64,000 nucleotides of DNA from assembly GCF_003112575.1 (NCBI RefSeq), contig NZ_BEWC01000001.1, positions 1,504,289-1,568,288 of the forward strand, read 5' to 3'. Shown here piece after piece: positions 61,758 through 64,000 of the stretch. Position 1 is the first letter of the stretch, and every line of letters starts with the position of its first letter. Source of the stretch: Streptomyces ardesiacus. GTDB lineage: Bacteria; Actinomycetota; Actinomycetes; Streptomycetales; Streptomycetaceae. The notes under the pieces are model-generated. The model ran no database searches and was not told the origin of the DNA. It saw only the letters and a list, made by a program, of their open reading frames with translations. Position numbers and translations under genes: made by a program.

Positions 61758-62865
61758 TTAACCTGGATTACCCGTGTATCCGGCGGTTTTCAGGCCCCCG
61801 GGTGTGGTGCTCGTGCTGCTGGAGATGTGGAGTGATTTTTGCTGGTCAGGTGGGGTGACAGGTGAGGCGGGAAGTGACTTGTGCCTGTCTCATCCCAGGA
61901 CGCCCGGCCTTCGCGGACGCGTGCTTCCGTTGGTGTCGCTGTGCGCCTGGGCGCACTCGGTCCGCGGCGGTACGCCGGAAGCATGCCGACGCGACGCCCG
62001 TATCCGAGTGATCTGTCCGATGCCCGCTGGGAGTTGATCGAGTGGCCTGGCGCTTCGAGCGCCGCGGCAGGGCCCTGGACTTCGGCCGGCCGCCGGAACG
62101 CGACCTGCGCGACATCATGGACGCGATCTTGTACGTGGACCGCACCGGGGTCCAGTGGCGCTACCTCCCGCACGACTTCCCGCACTGGAACACCGTCTAC
62201 GGTTACTTCGCCAAGTGGGCGGACGAGGGTGTGTTCGCCCAGCTCAACGGCCTGCTCCGGCAGCTCCTACGGGAGAAGGAAGGGCGGGACGCCGAGCCGT
62301 CGGCCTGCGTGATCGACGCCCAGAGCGTCAAGACCTCCACCAGTGTGCCCGCCGCCGGCCAGGGCATCGACGCTGGGAAGAAGATCGTGGGCAGGAAGCG
62401 GAACATCGTCACCGACACCCTCGGACTTTTACTTGCCGTGCTGGTCACCGCGGCAAGCGTGCAGGACTCCGCCGCCGGCGCCCGGCTCCTGGACCAGGTC
62501 GCCGCCGACCATCCCGGCATCCGCAGGGTCTGGGGCGACGGCGGCTACCGCCAGCACCTCGTCGAACATGCCGCCACCCTCGGCATCGACATGGAGATCA
62601 CCGCTCGAAAGTCTGGGACCAGGGGTTTCACTCCGGTCCCGAAGCGGTGGGCGGTCGAGCGCACCTACGGCTGGCTCATGCTGCACCGCCGCCTGGCCCG
62701 CGACTACGAAACCCTGCCCACCCGCTCCGAAGCCGTGATCCACATTGCCATGACCGACCTCATGGCCCGCCGCTTCACCGGCGAAAACACCATCTCCTGG
62801 CGCGACCCGACAGCACAGACCAAATGGCCGATTCCGGGATGAAATATCGGGCGAAAACGACCTCT
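61748..62865 (+). mobile_element. IS5-family insertion sequence
   Basis: About 1.1 kb bounded by AGAGGTCTTTTT (from 61748) and the complement AGAGGTCGTTTT (ending 62865). It holds one transposase gene. The bounds are good to a few bases. Confidence 0.65.
61983..62842 (+). pseudogene. IS5-family transposase with an N-terminal frameshift
   Basis: ATG 61983 starts MPTRRPYPSDLSDARWELIE. Near 62040 the frame changes (short deletion) and continues AWRFERRGRALDFGRPPERD to the end at 62842. The core includes VIDAQSVKTSTSVPAAGQG, WGDGGYRQHLVEHAATLGID and WAVERTYGWLMLHRRLARDY. All catalytic parts are present, so only the junction prevents activity. Confidence 0.85.
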
Positions 62866-63211
62866 AAAGGACCACCAGCGGGAACGTGTCGAGGCCGCCC
62901 GCACCGCCTGCCACGAGATGACCGCTCTGGCCGACCTCATCCACCACTTCGCCGTGCTGCTGGATCCCGCCGACGGCAATGCCACCCTGCTGAGCACCTG
63001 GATCACCTCGGCCCAGGCCGAGGACCTGCCCCACCTGCATGCCTTCACCCGGGGCCTCGAGAAGGACCGCGCCGCAGTCGGCGCCGCCCTCCCCCTGCCG
63101 CACCACAACGGCGGTACCGAAGGCGTCAACAACAAAACCAAGCTGATCAAGCGCCAGATGTACGGCCGCGCGAGCTTCCCTCTCCTCCGCCACCGGATCC
63201 TCCTGGGCTGA
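62866..63211 (+). pseudogene. ISL3-family transposase C-terminal relic
   Basis: The plus strand reads LIHHFAVLLDPADGNATLLS, then EDLPHLHAFTRGLEKDRAAV and EGVNNKTKLIKRQMYGRASF. This is an ISL3 C-terminus in the orientation opposite to the copy at 59777. It is cut at its 5' side by the IS5 element. Confidence 0.8.
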
Positions 63212-63254
63212 CGACACCCTCCGTCACCACCGACTACGGAACAGACCCGCTCGT

Positions 63255-63551
63255 TTGACAGACCCCGGCGCCTCTACATGGTCGGCGCAGCGCCGGGAGG
63301 CATACGCTAACGACCTCGGCGCGGCCGCGAGCCTGGTCGCGGTCACGGCCCGCTCCAACCGGTCCAAGTCCGACCGGGATCCGGCCGAGTGGCTGCGGCC
63401 GGCAGCTGGGGTGCACTGCCGGTACGTCGCTGAGTGGGCGGGCATGAAGCTGCGCTGGGCTTTGCGGGCCGACCAGGCTGAGGTGGCGGTGCTGCGTGAG
63501 GTGGCGGACGGTTGTCCGGAGCAGACCGTGACGTACGAGCCAACCGCATGA
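63255..63551 (+). pseudogene. HNH-endonuclease-family (DUF1524) C-terminal fragment
   Basis: The frame reads ASTWSAQRREAYANDLGAAA, then SLVAVTARSNRSKSDRDPAE and WLRPAAGVHCRYVAEWAGMK, the C-terminal signature of secreted or GmrSD-like HNH family proteins (N-KSD-DPAEW and YA-W---K). The HNH histidines lie upstream and are missing. Confidence 0.7.
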
Positions 63552-63876
63552 CCACGGGATAGCGGCATAAGGACCTTCACCCATGGCGCAGGGCGAGATG
63601 CTGAGACGCGAGGTGGCCTTGGAACCATGGCAAAGCGCCCATGGCGAGTCGGCCGTTGCCGATCAGCGGCCGTCGAGGCCCTTGTGGAGAGTGAGGCCTT
63701 CCCTACGGCCGCTGGGCGTTGAGGGCCTCACGCGGTGGGTGGGGCTGGAGGACGCTGACGTGGAAGTGGCAGAGCGGCTTTGCGGGTGCTGCGGTGTCCA
63801 GCTCCAGCAGACCTGCGCTGCGATCTCCGCATCGATGCACCGCTCAGCGGCAAGCCTCGCGCATGCGGGCCAGCCT
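63552..63876. other. Gap with nothing recognised
   Basis: No supported gene; frames are open mainly through base composition. Confidence 0.45.
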
Positions 63877-63927
63877 CCTGACAGCACTTCGCCCCGCCGT
63901 TATACGGCGGGGCGAAGTGCTGTCAGG
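63877..63927. terminator. Very strong hairpin
   Basis: 24-base perfectly complementary arms (63877-63900 and 63904-63927) with a 3-base loop. It is probably a bidirectional terminator for genes beyond or before the window edge. Confidence 0.85.
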
Positions 63928-64000
63928 GCCGGGGCTGAGGCAACAGCATCGGATGCTTGTGTCCGGCCCCGCTCTTGGTGCGTGGTCAGCAGGGGACGGG

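Overview
High-GC (about 70 percent) DNA with GTG starts, strong G/C at third codon positions, mycothiol-type relics, CGNR, TetR and GntR regulators and a telomere-maintenance pair (tap, tpg). This points to Streptomyces or a close relative, and to a linear replicon arm: single genes and small divergent regulator-enzyme pairs are scattered among many decayed transposases and truncated genes. I saw no tRNA, rRNA, CRISPR array, phage structural genes or assembly-line biosynthesis genes.

Layout. 1-2.4 kb: a YhfZ-type regulator running off the left edge, divergent from a SIS-domain sugar-phosphate protein, then coding relics. 2.4-3.9 kb: an alpha/beta hydrolase divergent from a CGNR zinc-finger regulator, with two identical inverted-repeat operators between them. 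4.85-7.4 kb: the most unusual locus, a macro-domain protein followed by a protein that fuses a uracil-DNA-glycosylase-like domain to an R-S-E ADP-ribosyltransferase, closed by a strong hairpin. 8.4-14.8 kb: a GntR regulator and a compact operon for the lower protocatechuate-4,5-cleavage/gallate route (OMA tautomerase, OMA hydratase, CHA aldolase, PDC lactonase, MFS transporter) with no ring-cleavage dioxygenase. 15-28 kb: IS5 and IS110 relics, a lipoprotein, a secreted protein, an IS3 element that cut a gene, an aminopeptidase P, an IS110 element, an EamA transporter divergent from a LysR regulator, and a graveyard of phosphoglycerate mutase, enolase and mycothiol-dependent isomerase relics. 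27-30.3 kb: LysR divergent from a ketopantoate-reductase/DUF6817/VOC operon. 30.3-42.9 kb: more IS relics with ASCH, membrane, hydrolase/TetR, GNAT and HEAT-repeat genes, and an intact IS5-type element. 42.9-49.2 kb: tpg and tap, an ankyrin-repeat gene and a many-times frameshifted helicase of the type found near Streptomyces telomeres. 49.2-52.9 kb: a TetR-controlled cluster (FAD monooxygenase, hydrolase, broken FMN reductase) with a shared CGAACnnGTTCG operator. 53-64 kb: mostly broken genes and IS fragments (DNA ligase, IS481, IS256, ISL3, IS5, HNH protein) around a few intact genes (SDR/TetR pair, PH-domain protein, VOC protein, immunity-like protein).

How genes work together. The clearest functional units are (a) macro plus UDG-ART, plausibly a reversal/modification pair acting on nucleic acid or protein; (b) the PDC/oxalomesaconate-to-pyruvate operon under GntR control; (c) tap-tpg for end patching of a linear replicon; and (d) several divergent regulator/enzyme pairs with visible palindromic operators. 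Frameshifts in otherwise well-preserved genes (helicase, FMN reductase, ligase) suggest recent decay or, for single-base cases, possible sequence error.
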